Shown here: positions 16,360 through 24,677 of the stretch, piece after piece
Layout: each line of letters opens with the position of its first letter
Position numbering within the stretch: the stretch's first letter is position 1
Assembly: GCF_009939195.1 (NCBI RefSeq)
Contig: NZ_JAACKC010000010.1
Span: forward strand, 71,081 to 135,080
Reading direction: 5' to 3'
From: Acinetobacter kanungonis
GTDB taxonomy: Bacteria > Pseudomonadota > Gammaproteobacteria > Pseudomonadales > Moraxellaceae
DNA: 64,000 nt
The notes under the pieces: model-generated
What the model was told of the DNA's origin: nothing
What the model saw: the letters and a program-made list of their open reading frames with translations, nothing else
Databases searched by the model: none
Made by a program: the position numbers and the translations under genes

Positions 16360-19113
16360 ATGGCAAAGTACAGTCAAATCAATAGCTTTAATGCCTTACA
16401 AACATTCACCGTCGGTTCTCAAACCTATCAAATCTTTAGCTTGGCGCAAGCCACACAAGTATTGAGTGATATTGCCAAACTACCCAAATCCCTAAAAGTC
16501 CTGCTGGAAAATTTATTGCGCTTTGAAGATGGCGTAACGGTCAAGCATGAAGATATTCAGGCCATTGTGGAATGGCAGCAAACCCGAAGCTCGGAGCAGG
16601 AAATTCAGTATCGCCCTGCACGGGTCTTGATGCAGGATTTCACTGGTGTGCCTGCCGTGGTCGACCTAGCCGCTATGCGTGCCGCAGTTGCCCAAGCGGG
16701 ACGCGATCCGAATATGATTAATCCCTTATCTCCCGTGGACTTGGTAATTGACCACTCGGTAATGGTTGATCATTTTGCCAGTGGGCGTGCCTTTGCTGAA
16801 AATGTCGAAATTGAAATGCAACGTAATGGCGAACGTTATCAGTTCCTGCGTTGGGGACAATCCGCGTTCAATAACTTCAGTGTGGTTCCCCCAGGCACAG
16901 GGATTTGCCATCAGGTCAATCTGGAATATTTGGCGCAAGCGGTATGGTTGGGTGAATCGGAAGGGCAGACCTTTGCCTTCCCAGACACCTTGGTCGGCAC
17001 AGACTCGCACACCACTATGATTAATGGTCTGGGTGTTTTGGGTTGGGGCGTCGGCGGGATTGAAGCTGAAGCCGCCATGTTGGGACAGCCGATTTCCATG
17101 CTGATTCCCGAAGTGATCGGATTTAAACTCACAGGCAAACTCTGTGAAGGCATTACCGCCACCGATTTGGTGTTGACCATTACCCAAATGTTGCGCCAAA
17201 AAGGCGTGGTGGGGAAATTCGTCGAATTCTATGGGGATGGTTTGGCAGATTTACCCTTAGCAGACCGAGCTACCATCGCCAATATGGCCCCTGAATATGG
17301 TGCCACTTGTGGCTTTTTCCCCATTGATGAGGTAACGCTGGGATATATGCGTTTAACAGGGCGTACCGATGAGCGGATTGCGCTGGTCGAAGCCTATTGT
17401 AAAGAGCAGGGGCTATGGCGCAATGCGGGAGATGAACCTGTCTTTACCGATACCCTAAGCCTAGATATGTCGACCGTGGCGGCCAGTGTCGCAGGTCCGA
17501 AACGCCCGCAAGATCGGGTGTTGCTGGCAGATGTGCCGGGAACGTTTGATGCCTTGATGGCACTCAGTTTAAAACCCGAAAAAGAAGATAAATCTCGCTT
17601 GGAAAATGAAGGTGGTGGTACCGCAGTCGATGCGCAAAAAGCCAATATCACCCATGAAAGTGCGTTTTGTGAGATTGATGGCAAGCAGTATCCCTTGGTG
17701 CATGGCGATGTGGTAATTTCTGCGATTACCTCCTGTACCAATACCTCCAATCCGAGTGTGATGTTGGCCGCAGGCTTGCTGGCTAAAAAAGCCGTTGAGA
17801 AAGGATTACAGCGTAGACCGTGGGTGAAAAGCTCCTTGGCGCCGGGTTCGAAAGTGGTGACGGATTATCTGAACGCTGCGGGTTTAACGCCTTATTTAGA
17901 TCAGTTGGGCTATAACTTGGTGGGCTATGGTTGTACCACCTGTATTGGGAACTCTGGTCCTTTGCCTGAGCCAATTGAAGAAGCCATTAATTGTTATGAC
18001 CTGAATGTGGCATCAGTTCTTTCGGGTAACCGTAATTTTGAAGGACGGGTACATCCTCTGGTCAAAACCAACTGGCTAGCCTCTCCACCTTTGGTCATTG
18101 CCTTTGGTCTCGCGGGCAATATTCGTTTGGATTTAACCACACAGCCGTTGGGACATGGAACCAATGGGGAAGTGGTTTATTTAAAAGATATTTGGCCAAG
18201 TCAGGCAGAAATTGATGAGGTGTTGCAGAAAGTTAACACGGACATGTTCCATAAAGAATATGCCGCAGTATTTGAGGGGGATGCCAATTGGAAAGCCATT
18301 CAAATTCCGCAAAGTCAAACCTATGCGTGGGATGAGCAATCGACTTATATTCGTCATCCGCCATTTTTCTCAGAGATTGGGCAACCGCTCAAATCGCTGC
18401 ACAATATTGAACATGCTCGGATTCTTGCGGTGTTGGGGGATTCCGTGACCACGGATCATATTTCTCCTGCAGGGAACATTAAAAAGGACAGTCCTGCTGG
18501 GCGCTATTTACAAGAGCATGGCGTCGAGCCGAAAGACTTTAACTCTTATGGTTCGCGTCGCGGCAACCATGAAGTCATGATGCGCGGCACATTTGCCAAT
18601 ATTCGGATTAAGAATGAAATGCTAGGTGGAGAAGAAGGCGGCAACACCTTGCATATTCCAAGTGGCGAGAAACTGGCCATTTATGATGCGGCCATGCTGT
18701 ATCAACAAGAGGGTACACCTCTGGTGATTATTGCAGGCAAAGAATATGGCACAGGATCTTCCCGTGACTGGGCTGCCAAAGGCACCAATTTGCTTGGGGT
18801 CAAAGCCGTGATTGCTGAAAGTTTTGAGCGGATTCACCGTTCAAATCTGGTCGGGATGGGCGTGCTACCGTTGCAATTTATGTCGGATCAGAATCGTCAC
18901 AGTCTCAATCTGACTGGACATGAATGTATTTCAATTTTAGGCTTGTCGGATGATTTGGCACCGCATCAAACCTTTGAAGTAGAAGTGACCCGTACCGATG
19001 GCTCGCGCGATTCATTCCCCGTGTTGTGCCGTATAGATACCCTGAATGAAGTGGAATATTTTAAAGCGGGTGGTATTCTGCATTATGTATTACGTCATCT
19101 CATTGCGAGTTAG
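16360..19113 (+). CDS. acnA: Aconitate hydratase A (IRP1-type aconitase)
   Basis: A 917-residue TCA-cycle enzyme that interconverts citrate and isocitrate. The 4Fe-4S cluster cysteines are Cys459 in TSCTNTSNPSVM and Cys525/Cys528 in YGCTTCIGNSGPLPEP. SDTLVGTDSHTTMINGLGVLGWGVGGIEAEAAMLGQP and the swivel-domain DSVTTDHISPAGNI, NSYGSRRGNHEVMMRGTFANIRIKN and KEYGTGSSRDWAAKG are hallmark segments. GGAGG sits 9 nt before the ATG. AcnA proteins in other bacteria can also bind mRNA when the cluster is lost. Single-gene unit followed by a stem-loop at 19136. Confidence 0.97.
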   Translation: MAKYSQINSFNALQTFTVGSQTYQIFSLAQATQVLSDIAKLPKSLKVLLENLLRFEDGVTVKHEDIQAIVEWQQTRSSEQEIQYRPARVLMQDFTGVPAVVDLAAMRAAVAQAGRDPNMINPLSPVDLVIDHSVMVDHFASGRAFAENVEIEMQRNGERYQFLRWGQSAFNNFSVVPPGTGICHQVNLEYLAQAVWLGESEGQTFAFPDTLVGTDSHTTMINGLGVLGWGVGGIEAEAAMLGQPISMLIPEVIGFKLTGKLCEGITATDLVLTITQMLRQKGVVGKFVEFYGDGLADLPLADRATIANMAPEYGATCGFFPIDEVTLGYMRLTGRTDERIALVEAYCKEQGLWRNAGDEPVFTDTLSLDMSTVAASVAGPKRPQDRVLLADVPGTFDALMALSLKPEKEDKSRLENEGGGTAVDAQKANITHESAFCEIDGKQYPLVHGDVVISAITSCTNTSNPSVMLAAGLLAKKAVEKGLQRRPWVKSSLAPGSKVVTDYLNAAGLTPYLDQLGYNLVGYGCTTCIGNSGPLPEPIEEAINCYDLNVASVLSGNRNFEGRVHPLVKTNWLASPPLVIAFGLAGNIRLDLTTQPLGHGTNGEVVYLKDIWPSQAEIDEVLQKVNTDMFHKEYAAVFEGDANWKAIQIPQSQTYAWDEQSTYIRHPPFFSEIGQPLKSLHNIEHARILAVLGDSVTTDHISPAGNIKKDSPAGRYLQEHGVEPKDFNSYGSRRGNHEVMMRGTFANIRIKNEMLGGEEGGNTLHIPSGEKLAIYDAAMLYQQEGTPLVIIAGKEYGTGSSRDWAAKGTNLLGVKAVIAESFERIHRSNLVGMGVLPLQFMSDQNRHSLNLTGHECISILGLSDDLAPHQTFEVEVTRTDGSRDSFPVLCRIDTLNEVEYFKAGGILHYVLRHLIAS

Positions 19114-19135
19114 CATGAGGCGCTGTTTCAGCATC

Positions 19136-19172
19136 TGATACCAGAGTCTATGTTGCTCAGGCTCTGGTATCA
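19136..19172. other. Long stem-loop after acnA
   Basis: Perfect 11-bp stem TGATACCAGAG / CTCTGGTATCA with a 15-nt loop, 23 bp after the acnA stop. There is no T-run after it, so it may act as an mRNA-end stabiliser or weak terminator rather than a classical intrinsic terminator. Confidence 0.6.
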
Positions 19173-19206
19173 TTCATAGATAAAATATAATCTTAAAATC
19201 CTTTTT

Positions 19207-20010
19207 ATGTTGAAATTTTTACTGGCAGCTTGCATCTGTATTTTTCCTGCTTGGGGCTATGCAAAACCTCAAGCCTTAATTTTAAAAGCACAACCCATTA
19301 CACAGTCACAGCGCCAAAGCCTGTGTACTCAGCTCAAGATTTCCTGCGAACCTGATGCGACATGGCAACTCTATCAAGTCCCGAATGATGCCAAACGACA
19401 TTATCTGATTGCAAAATTGAAACTGTTTGAATTAGAGAAAAATGCGCAGCGTTATCAACTAGGCAATGATTGGGATTTTTCAGCCTATCAACCGCTTAGT
19501 CAAACACCACATTGGACGGTTGATGGCCCTGCGGAAAAAGAGGAATTACTGGATCAATACGGTAATTTTCTCCGCACCGATGCTTTACACCTCTATCCTG
19601 TGTTATTTCCTATTAACGAAACAGATTACAGCATTGCCCTGATTCAACGTTGGGACGAAATGTACTCGGGTGGCGGCATGACCGAAGAAGTGGCAGACTT
19701 TTTACAACTCAAGCCGCGAGGGCATTACCAACAGATTTTTCAGAATATTCCATTTTCAGTCTCAAGGATGATTCGCGCCTGTTTTTCAGAGCAAGATTAT
19801 GCGACGTCAGGCGAACATTGCCATGATCTGGAAAAATTGGTGCTGAATATCGAATATCTACAAGCACAGACATGGCGCATGAAGTATCACTATATGCGGA
19901 GCTTGTCGCCATCTTCAGATCAGCTACCGATGAATCAGCGCAAGACTTATGTCTTGAAGAGCAATAAGGCCGATGCCATCCAGATTCCCAGTGCATGGAC
20001 CGCATATTAA
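19207..20010 (+). CDS. Secreted protein of unknown function
   Basis: A 267-residue protein with a likely signal peptide (MLKFLLAACICIFPAWGYA, cleavage before KPQ). I do not recognise a domain. The mature part has four cysteines in two close groups (SLCTQLKISCEP; RACFSEQDYATSGEHCHDLEKL), which suggests disulfides in the periplasm, and aromatic-rich segments (LGNDWDFSAYQPLSQTPHW; RMKYHYMRSL). It lies between acnA and tcdA on the same strand, with 63 bp before tcdA; a shared transcript with tcdA is possible. No function is proposed. Confidence 0.75.
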   Translation: MLKFLLAACICIFPAWGYAKPQALILKAQPITQSQRQSLCTQLKISCEPDATWQLYQVPNDAKRHYLIAKLKLFELEKNAQRYQLGNDWDFSAYQPLSQTPHWTVDGPAEKEELLDQYGNFLRTDALHLYPVLFPINETDYSIALIQRWDEMYSGGGMTEEVADFLQLKPRGHYQQIFQNIPFSVSRMIRACFSEQDYATSGEHCHDLEKLVLNIEYLQAQTWRMKYHYMRSLSPSSDQLPMNQRKTYVLKSNKADAIQIPSAWTAY

Positions 20011-20073
20011 TCCGCAACTTTTAAATTGAATTTGATAAAATAGCCGCGATTCTATTTCCGATTTGATCTCCCT

Positions 20074-20844
20074 ATGACTGATTTACTCCAAGATGATGAA
20101 TATGAACGCCGTTTTGCGGGCGTCGCTAAAATTTATGGAGAACCAGCATTTCAAGGCTATGAACAAAGTCATGTCATGGTGATTGGCATTGGTGGGGTCG
20201 GTTCATGGGCTGTAGAAGCTTTGGCACGTACAGGCGTGGGTGAGTTAACCTTGGTGGATATGGATGTGGTTGCTGCATCGAATATTAACCGTCAATTGCC
20301 AGCCATGACTTCAACTTTGGGCTGTGAAAAAATTGAAGTGATGGCGGAACGTTGTCGCTCAATTAATCCGAAAATTAAAATTAACCTGATTGATGATTAT
20401 TTAACGCCAGACAATGTCAAAGAGCTGTTAAGCAATGCACCTGATTTAATTCTGGACTGTATTGATGATGTCAAAGCCAAGCTGGCGCTGATGTTACATT
20501 GCCGTTTTAATAAAATTCCGTTAATTGTGTCGGGTGGTGCAGGCGGTAAACTGGACCCGCTGAAAATCCGTGTTGCGGATTTATCGAAAACCGAACAAGA
20601 CCCGATGTTAGCTAAGTTACGTGCACAGCTACGTTCAAAAGGGATTTGCAAAAAACCGAAAGAAAAATTCGGGATTACCTGCGTGTATTCAATTGATAAT
20701 CCTTTCTCCAGTGCCGATGTTTGCCCAAGTGCAGGCTTACGCTGTGGTGGCTATGGTTCGGCAGTGGTGGTGACCTCAAGTTTTGCCATGATTGCAGTGG
20801 CTGAAGTGCTGAAAAAATTAGAAGCGATTCAAGCCAAACGTTAA
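20074..20844 (+). CDS. tcdA: tRNA threonylcarbamoyladenosine dehydratase (TcdA/CsdL)
   Basis: A 256-residue E1-like (ThiF/MoeB fold) protein. It uses ATP to convert t6A37 in tRNA to the cyclic ct6A form. The nucleotide site is VIGIGGVGSWAVEALARTGVGELTLVDMDVVAASNINRQ. ILDCIDDVKAKLAL and VSGGAGGKLDP are typical TcdA blocks, and CxSAGLRCGGYGS matches the C-terminal Cys-containing segment. It normally partners with the CsdA/CsdE sulfur relay, which is not in this window. Convergence with no close gene; the acid phosphatase follows 169 bp later. Confidence 0.94.
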   Translation: MTDLLQDDEYERRFAGVAKIYGEPAFQGYEQSHVMVIGIGGVGSWAVEALARTGVGELTLVDMDVVAASNINRQLPAMTSTLGCEKIEVMAERCRSINPKIKINLIDDYLTPDNVKELLSNAPDLILDCIDDVKAKLALMLHCRFNKIPLIVSGGAGGKLDPLKIRVADLSKTEQDPMLAKLRAQLRSKGICKKPKEKFGITCVYSIDNPFSSADVCPSAGLRCGGYGSAVVVTSSFAMIAVAEVLKKLEAIQAKR

Positions 20845-20944
20845 TAGTCATTGAGCTTGCCACTAAAAAATTTACATAATAAAAGTGCTGTTCTTAGGGG
20901 GATATCACGCTTGTCCCCCAAATTATGCTATGTTGATTAAAAAT

Positions 20945-20956
20945 TGATTCGAATCA
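20945..20956. promoter_or_regulatory. Perfect 12-bp palindrome upstream of the acid phosphatase
   Basis: TGATTCGAATCA, 57 bp before the phosphatase ATG. The position suits an operator. No classical Pho box was recognised. Regulator unknown. Confidence 0.3.
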
Positions 20957-21013
20957 GAATCTATATGTAAAAACGATAAAGAACGACATAAAAAACTGAG
21001 AACAGAGGTGGAT

Positions 21014-21871
21014 ATGACAATGATTAGACCCATAGGTTTCATGCTTTTGGCCTTGGCAACCGCTGCGACACATGCTGAAATGAGTACTTATGAAAAAGAA
21101 TTACGATCCAAACATCAGGGCTATTTAACCGAATCGACTGTTGATAGCGCACTGATTTTACCGCCGCCGCCTGCTGAAGGCTCTGTGACCAAAGCCAATG
21201 ATGAATTTGTCAATAAAAATGCGCTGATGCTGTATGGTTCAGACCGCTGGGTGCAAGCTGGTTATGACAGTAATTTGTATCCACCAAGTGCAATCAACGC
21301 CTTTTCTTGCTCAGCCAATGTCAACATTAGCAAAGAAAAGACCCCGACCATTTATAAAATGTTAGAAACTTCTTTGGTGGATTTGGGCTTATCTTCCTAT
21401 GCAGCGAAAAACAAATATCAACGTGCCCGACCTTTTATGAGTAATGGTCAGGGCATCTGTGAAATTTCAGCCGCAGACCGTGAAAAGTACGGCATCACTT
21501 ATGATGAGAACAAAGAAAAATTATCCACGGATGGTTCTTATCCATCGGGACATTCGACCATTGGTTGGGGCTGGGCACTGATCATGAGTGAAATTGCGCC
21601 GCAACGTGCCAATCATATTTTCCTACGTGGACGGGCTTTTGCCGAAAGTCGCTTGGTGTGTAATGTGCATTGGCAAAGCGACATCATTGAAGGTAAAAAT
21701 ATGGCGGCCATGACTGTGGCGCAGTTACATACGCAAAAACAGTTTTTAAAAGATTTGGCAAAAGCACAGAAGGAATATCAGACTGCGCAGCGTAAAGGCG
21801 ATGTGCCAGACGCGGCTTCTTGTGAGTTTGAGAATAAGGCCTTGTCGACCACTGTCGGTTCCGTGATGTAA
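21014..21871 (+). CDS. Class A non-specific acid phosphatase (PAP2 fold, PhoN/PhoC-like), periplasmic
   Basis: A 285-residue exported phosphomonoesterase. A signal peptide (MTMIRPIGFMLLALATAATHA) is followed by a mature domain with all three PAP2 motifs: KNKYQRARPF (Kx6RP), SYPSGHST (PSGH) and SRLVCNVHWQSD (SRx5Hx3D). These supply the catalytic His pair and phosphate-binding residues. IMSEIAPQRANHIFLRGRAFAESR is typical of class A enzymes, which release phosphate from diverse organic phosphates. Start ATG at 21014 with AGAGG upstream; a GTG at 21008 is also in frame. Confidence 0.92.
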   Translation: MTMIRPIGFMLLALATAATHAEMSTYEKELRSKHQGYLTESTVDSALILPPPPAEGSVTKANDEFVNKNALMLYGSDRWVQAGYDSNLYPPSAINAFSCSANVNISKEKTPTIYKMLETSLVDLGLSSYAAKNKYQRARPFMSNGQGICEISAADREKYGITYDENKEKLSTDGSYPSGHSTIGWGWALIMSEIAPQRANHIFLRGRAFAESRLVCNVHWQSDIIEGKNMAAMTVAQLHTQKQFLKDLAKAQKEYQTAQRKGDVPDAASCEFENKALSTTVGSVM

Positions 21872-21897
21872 ATCAAAAATAGCTAACCTTAGAAAAT

Positions 21898-21926
21898 AAA
21901 AAGCCCAATTTCAAATTGGGCTTTTT
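21898..21926. terminator. Bidirectional rho-independent terminator
   Basis: AAAAAGCCCAATTT paired with AAATTGGGCTTTTT around a single-C centre, between the convergent phosphatase gene and dusA. Confidence 0.92.
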
Positions 21927-21941
21927 ATTCAAGTAAAGAAC

Positions 21942-22967
21942 TTAAGGTTGTACTTGATGTTCAATCAGGTAATCTTCGGTGCGCTTCATGGCTTCTTTAA
22001 TGTTTTGTATTGCATTTTCAACATCAGCAAAAGTTTTGGCATTGCCACCGCTCAGTGCCTGACGCCATTTGCGTGCACCAGGCAAGTTCTGAAATAGACC
22101 GAGAATATGACGAGTTAAAATCGACAATGGCGCGCCTTCTGCCATGCGCTGCGAAATATAAGGCAGCATTTGCTCCATAATCTCAAAGCGGTCTGGTGCA
22201 TCCAGTTGCCAAAGTTGTCCAAGTTCTGCCAGTAAATACGGGTTGTGATAGGCTTCACGACCAATCATCACGCCATCCACATGTTGTAAATGTTGCTGTG
22301 TTTCGGCAAAGGTTTTAATGCCGCCGTTAATTTCAATCAGCAGTTCTGGACGTTCTTGTTTCAGACGATATACATCTTCATAGCGTAGAGGCGGAACTTC
22401 ACGGTTCTCTTTTGGCGATAAGCCCTGAAGTAGAGCAATACGGGCATGTACAATAAAATTATTACAGCCCGTTTTCGCCACGGTATCGACAAATTGCAGC
22501 ATTTCTTCATAAGAATGCATGTCATCAATCCCGATACGGTGTTTTACCGTCACAGGAATGTCGACGGCTTGACGCATTGCTGCAATACATTCTGCGACTA
22601 AGTCTGGCTCTGCCATGAGACATGCGCCAATTTTATTGTTCTGTACGCGGTCACTTGGGCAGCCGACATTTAAATTAATTTCATCGTAGCCCCAGTCCTG
22701 CGCCATTTTGCTACAGGTGGCAAGGTCTTTCGGATTCGAGCCACCCAGTTGTAACACAATCGGGTGTTCTTGATTGTTAAAGTCGAGATGACGTTTGGCA
22801 TCGCCAAATAAAATGGCACCTGTGGTCACCATCTCGGTATAGAGAATCACATTCGGGTTAAACAAGCGTGCAAAAAAACGATAGTCCTTGGTGGTCCAAT
22901 CCATCATCGGGGCAACAGATATACGCGGAAGCTGGGAAATATCAGCGTTCGGTTTTAACTCAGACAT
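21942..22967 (-). CDS. dusA: tRNA-dihydrouridine synthase A
   Basis: A 341-residue FMN enzyme that reduces uridines 20/20a in the D-loop of tRNA. RISVAPMMDWTTKDYRFFARLF, LQLGGSNP, INLNVGCPSDRVQNNKIGACLM (with the catalytic Cys in GACLM) and VKHRIGIDD identify the DusA subgroup. GVMIGREAYHNPYLL is the FMN phosphate site. The start at 22967 (MSELKPNADISQLP) has AGG upstream; an in-frame ATG 20 codons earlier gives a non-family N-terminus. Confidence 0.95.
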   Translation of the reverse strand: MSELKPNADISQLPRISVAPMMDWTTKDYRFFARLFNPNVILYTEMVTTGAILFGDAKRHLDFNNQEHPIVLQLGGSNPKDLATCSKMAQDWGYDEINLNVGCPSDRVQNNKIGACLMAEPDLVAECIAAMRQAVDIPVTVKHRIGIDDMHSYEEMLQFVDTVAKTGCNNFIVHARIALLQGLSPKENREVPPLRYEDVYRLKQERPELLIEINGGIKTFAETQQHLQHVDGVMIGREAYHNPYLLAELGQLWQLDAPDRFEIMEQMLPYISQRMAEGAPLSILTRHILGLFQNLPGARKWRQALSGGNAKTFADVENAIQNIKEAMKRTEDYLIEHQVQP

Positions 22968-23477
22968 GAAAGAACCTATCAGAATGGGCTGTCCACACGA
23001 CAAAGATAAATGTGAAGACCAGCACAACAGAATTTAACGAGATGAAGGGTCGCTATAGTGCAAAAAATACGATAAAAAGGCAAGAAATAGCCGCTAGGGT
23101 TTTGTTAATTGGTAATTGCATTATTCAGAGGTAGAGGAAAAGAAAGGAGTCTATCGTGCAGTCAGCTATGAAAATAAGGGAAAGGTTTATCGACTTGGGT
23201 TGAAACAAGAACATCACATCATTACAAAAATAAATTCAGCGTATTGAATGGTGAGGATTTAAAAATGCTCAGATCATTGCTGCATATCTTGTTGCAAACT
23301 AAGAGATCAGATGGAGTAATTTGACTGGCGGGAGATATACATTGTAGTAAATAATTTTGAGTAAATAACAAGCAAATTATTAAAAGTAGTCGTTGTATTC
23401 CATTTTAATAAGATGGCAAATGTGCCGAATAACTTTAGTTAAAGCACCTAAGTCATCACTCACTTGCTGGAGTCGCT
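22968..23477. other. Intergenic region with a possible gene remnant
   Basis: No complete gene. A 43-codon open stretch on the plus strand (23116-23247) reads KKGVYRAVSYENKGKVYRLGLKQEH, which looks protein-like but has no start codon other than TTG and no recognisable family. It may be the tail of a degraded gene. The rest is AT-rich and presumably contains promoters for dusA and the nitrilase. Confidence 0.35.
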
Positions 23478-24419
23478 ATGAAGAAAATAGCTGTAGCTCA
23501 AGTTGCCCCCATTCTTCTAGACAAAGAAGCTTCGATTGTTAAAGCGGTCTCGCTGATTGAGCAGGCAGCGAACAGTGAGGCACAACTGCTGGTGCTCCCA
23601 GAATGTTTTATTCCTGGCTATCCAAGCTGGTCGTGGCGGCTCAAGCCTGGTGCAGATATGGGCTGCTACAATGATATCCATGCCAGATTATTAGAAAATG
23701 CAGTAGATGTTTCCGCAGGTGAATTGTCGCCACTTCTCCAAACAGCAAAGGATTGTGGTATTTCATTGAGTATTGGATTCAATGAGCGAGAGGGAGATTT
23801 CTCAAGGGCGACGATCTTTAACAGTAACGCGCTGATTAGCCATGAAGGTGAGTTACTGAATTTGCACCGCAAGTTAATGCCCACCAATCCAGAGCGAATG
23901 ATTCATGGAATTGGTGATGCTCGAGGCTTACGCGTTGTAGATACTCCTGTTGGGAGAGTGGGTGTGCTCATCTGTTGGGAAAGCTATATGCCGCTCGCAA
24001 GATATTCTCTCTACGCACAAGGAGTTGATATCTATCTAGCGCCAACTTGGGACAGTAGTGATGTATGGCAAAGCACGTTACAGCATATTGCTCGAGAAGG
24101 CGGATGTTACGTCATTGGAGTAGCGAGTTGCATCTACGGCAAAGATATTCCATACAACTTTCCGTATCGTGAGAAGATTTTTCCTGATGAATCAGAGTGT
24201 ATCAATCCAGGCAATGCCAGTGTTTATGCGCCAGGCGGCAAGTGCATCTCGGAACCTTTAGGTGGTGAAGAACGACTGCTCTATGTCGACATTGATCCTA
24301 CAGCGGCAGCAAAAGCACGTAGAAGTCTCGATGTCGCGGGACACTACAGTCGAAGTGATATTTTTCAGTTGGAGGTCATTCGGAAAATATTCCCACCAAT
24401 TCAGTTTCATGATGATTAA
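23478..24419 (+). CDS. Nitrilase-type carbon-nitrogen hydrolase
   Basis: A 313-residue member of the nitrilase superfamily with the catalytic triad Glu42 (LVLPECFIPGYP), Lys132 (LHRKLMPT) and Cys166 (LICWESYMPLARYSLYAQGVDIYLAPTWD). The CWE(S/N)YMPLARYxLYAQG block and the following HIAREGGCYVIGVASC resemble true nitrilases (branch 1), which convert nitriles to carboxylic acids and ammonia, more than amidases. The substrate cannot be read. Codon choice (more CGA, CTC, ATC and AGC) looks different from neighbours by eye, and the gene sits between dusA and broken sulfatase genes, so acquisition by transfer is plausible. A small ORF overlaps its end. Confidence 0.9.
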   Translation: MKKIAVAQVAPILLDKEASIVKAVSLIEQAANSEAQLLVLPECFIPGYPSWSWRLKPGADMGCYNDIHARLLENAVDVSAGELSPLLQTAKDCGISLSIGFNEREGDFSRATIFNSNALISHEGELLNLHRKLMPTNPERMIHGIGDARGLRVVDTPVGRVGVLICWESYMPLARYSLYAQGVDIYLAPTWDSSDVWQSTLQHIAREGGCYVIGVASCIYGKDIPYNFPYREKIFPDESECINPGNASVYAPGGKCISEPLGGEERLLYVDIDPTAAAKARRSLDVAGHYSRSDIFQLEVIRKIFPPIQFHDD

Positions 24420-24582
24420 GGCATCGCCTCATTACGACCTAACCACAGATTGCAGGGAACGGATTATATCTATTGGCGATCTTTCTCTTAGCTCTATAAT
24501 GAACCTGACGAGACAACTGCATCATGCACAACAAACCTCACCATGTGTTTTAGACGAGGATAATTTTTTATTTGAATTTTAA
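24409..24582 (+). CDS. Small ORF overlapping the nitrilase stop, unknown
   Basis: A 57-codon frame (MMIKASPHYDLTTDCRERIISI...) starts at ATGATGATT across the nitrilase stop, an arrangement that allows translational coupling. I recognise no family. It ends LDEDNFLFEF. It could be a genuine small partner of the nitrilase, the remnant of a larger downstream gene, or chance. Confidence 0.3.
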   Translation: MMIKASPHYDLTTDCRERIISIGDLSLSSIMNLTRQLHHAQQTSPCVLDEDNFLFEF

Positions 24583-24646
24583 GTCTCAATAACTGAGGTG
24601 AATAATAATGGAGAGGAAGTGTTGAATCTTTTACTGGAGGGGAAAA

Positions 24647-24668
24647 CCGTCAGGTCGAAACCTGACGG
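24647..24668 (-). terminator. Rho-independent terminator after the minus-strand sulfatase
   Basis: Perfect 8-bp stem CCGTCAGG / CCTGACGG with loop TCGAAA, followed on the minus strand by TTTTCCCC, 10 bp after the sulfatase stop. It could also stop transcripts from the nitrilase. Confidence 0.65.
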
Positions 24669-24677
24669 AAGGAATAA

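Noticed and set aside
16726..17199. 157-codon ORF antisense to acnA
   Set aside because: Shadow of the aconitase reading frame, with no ribosome site.
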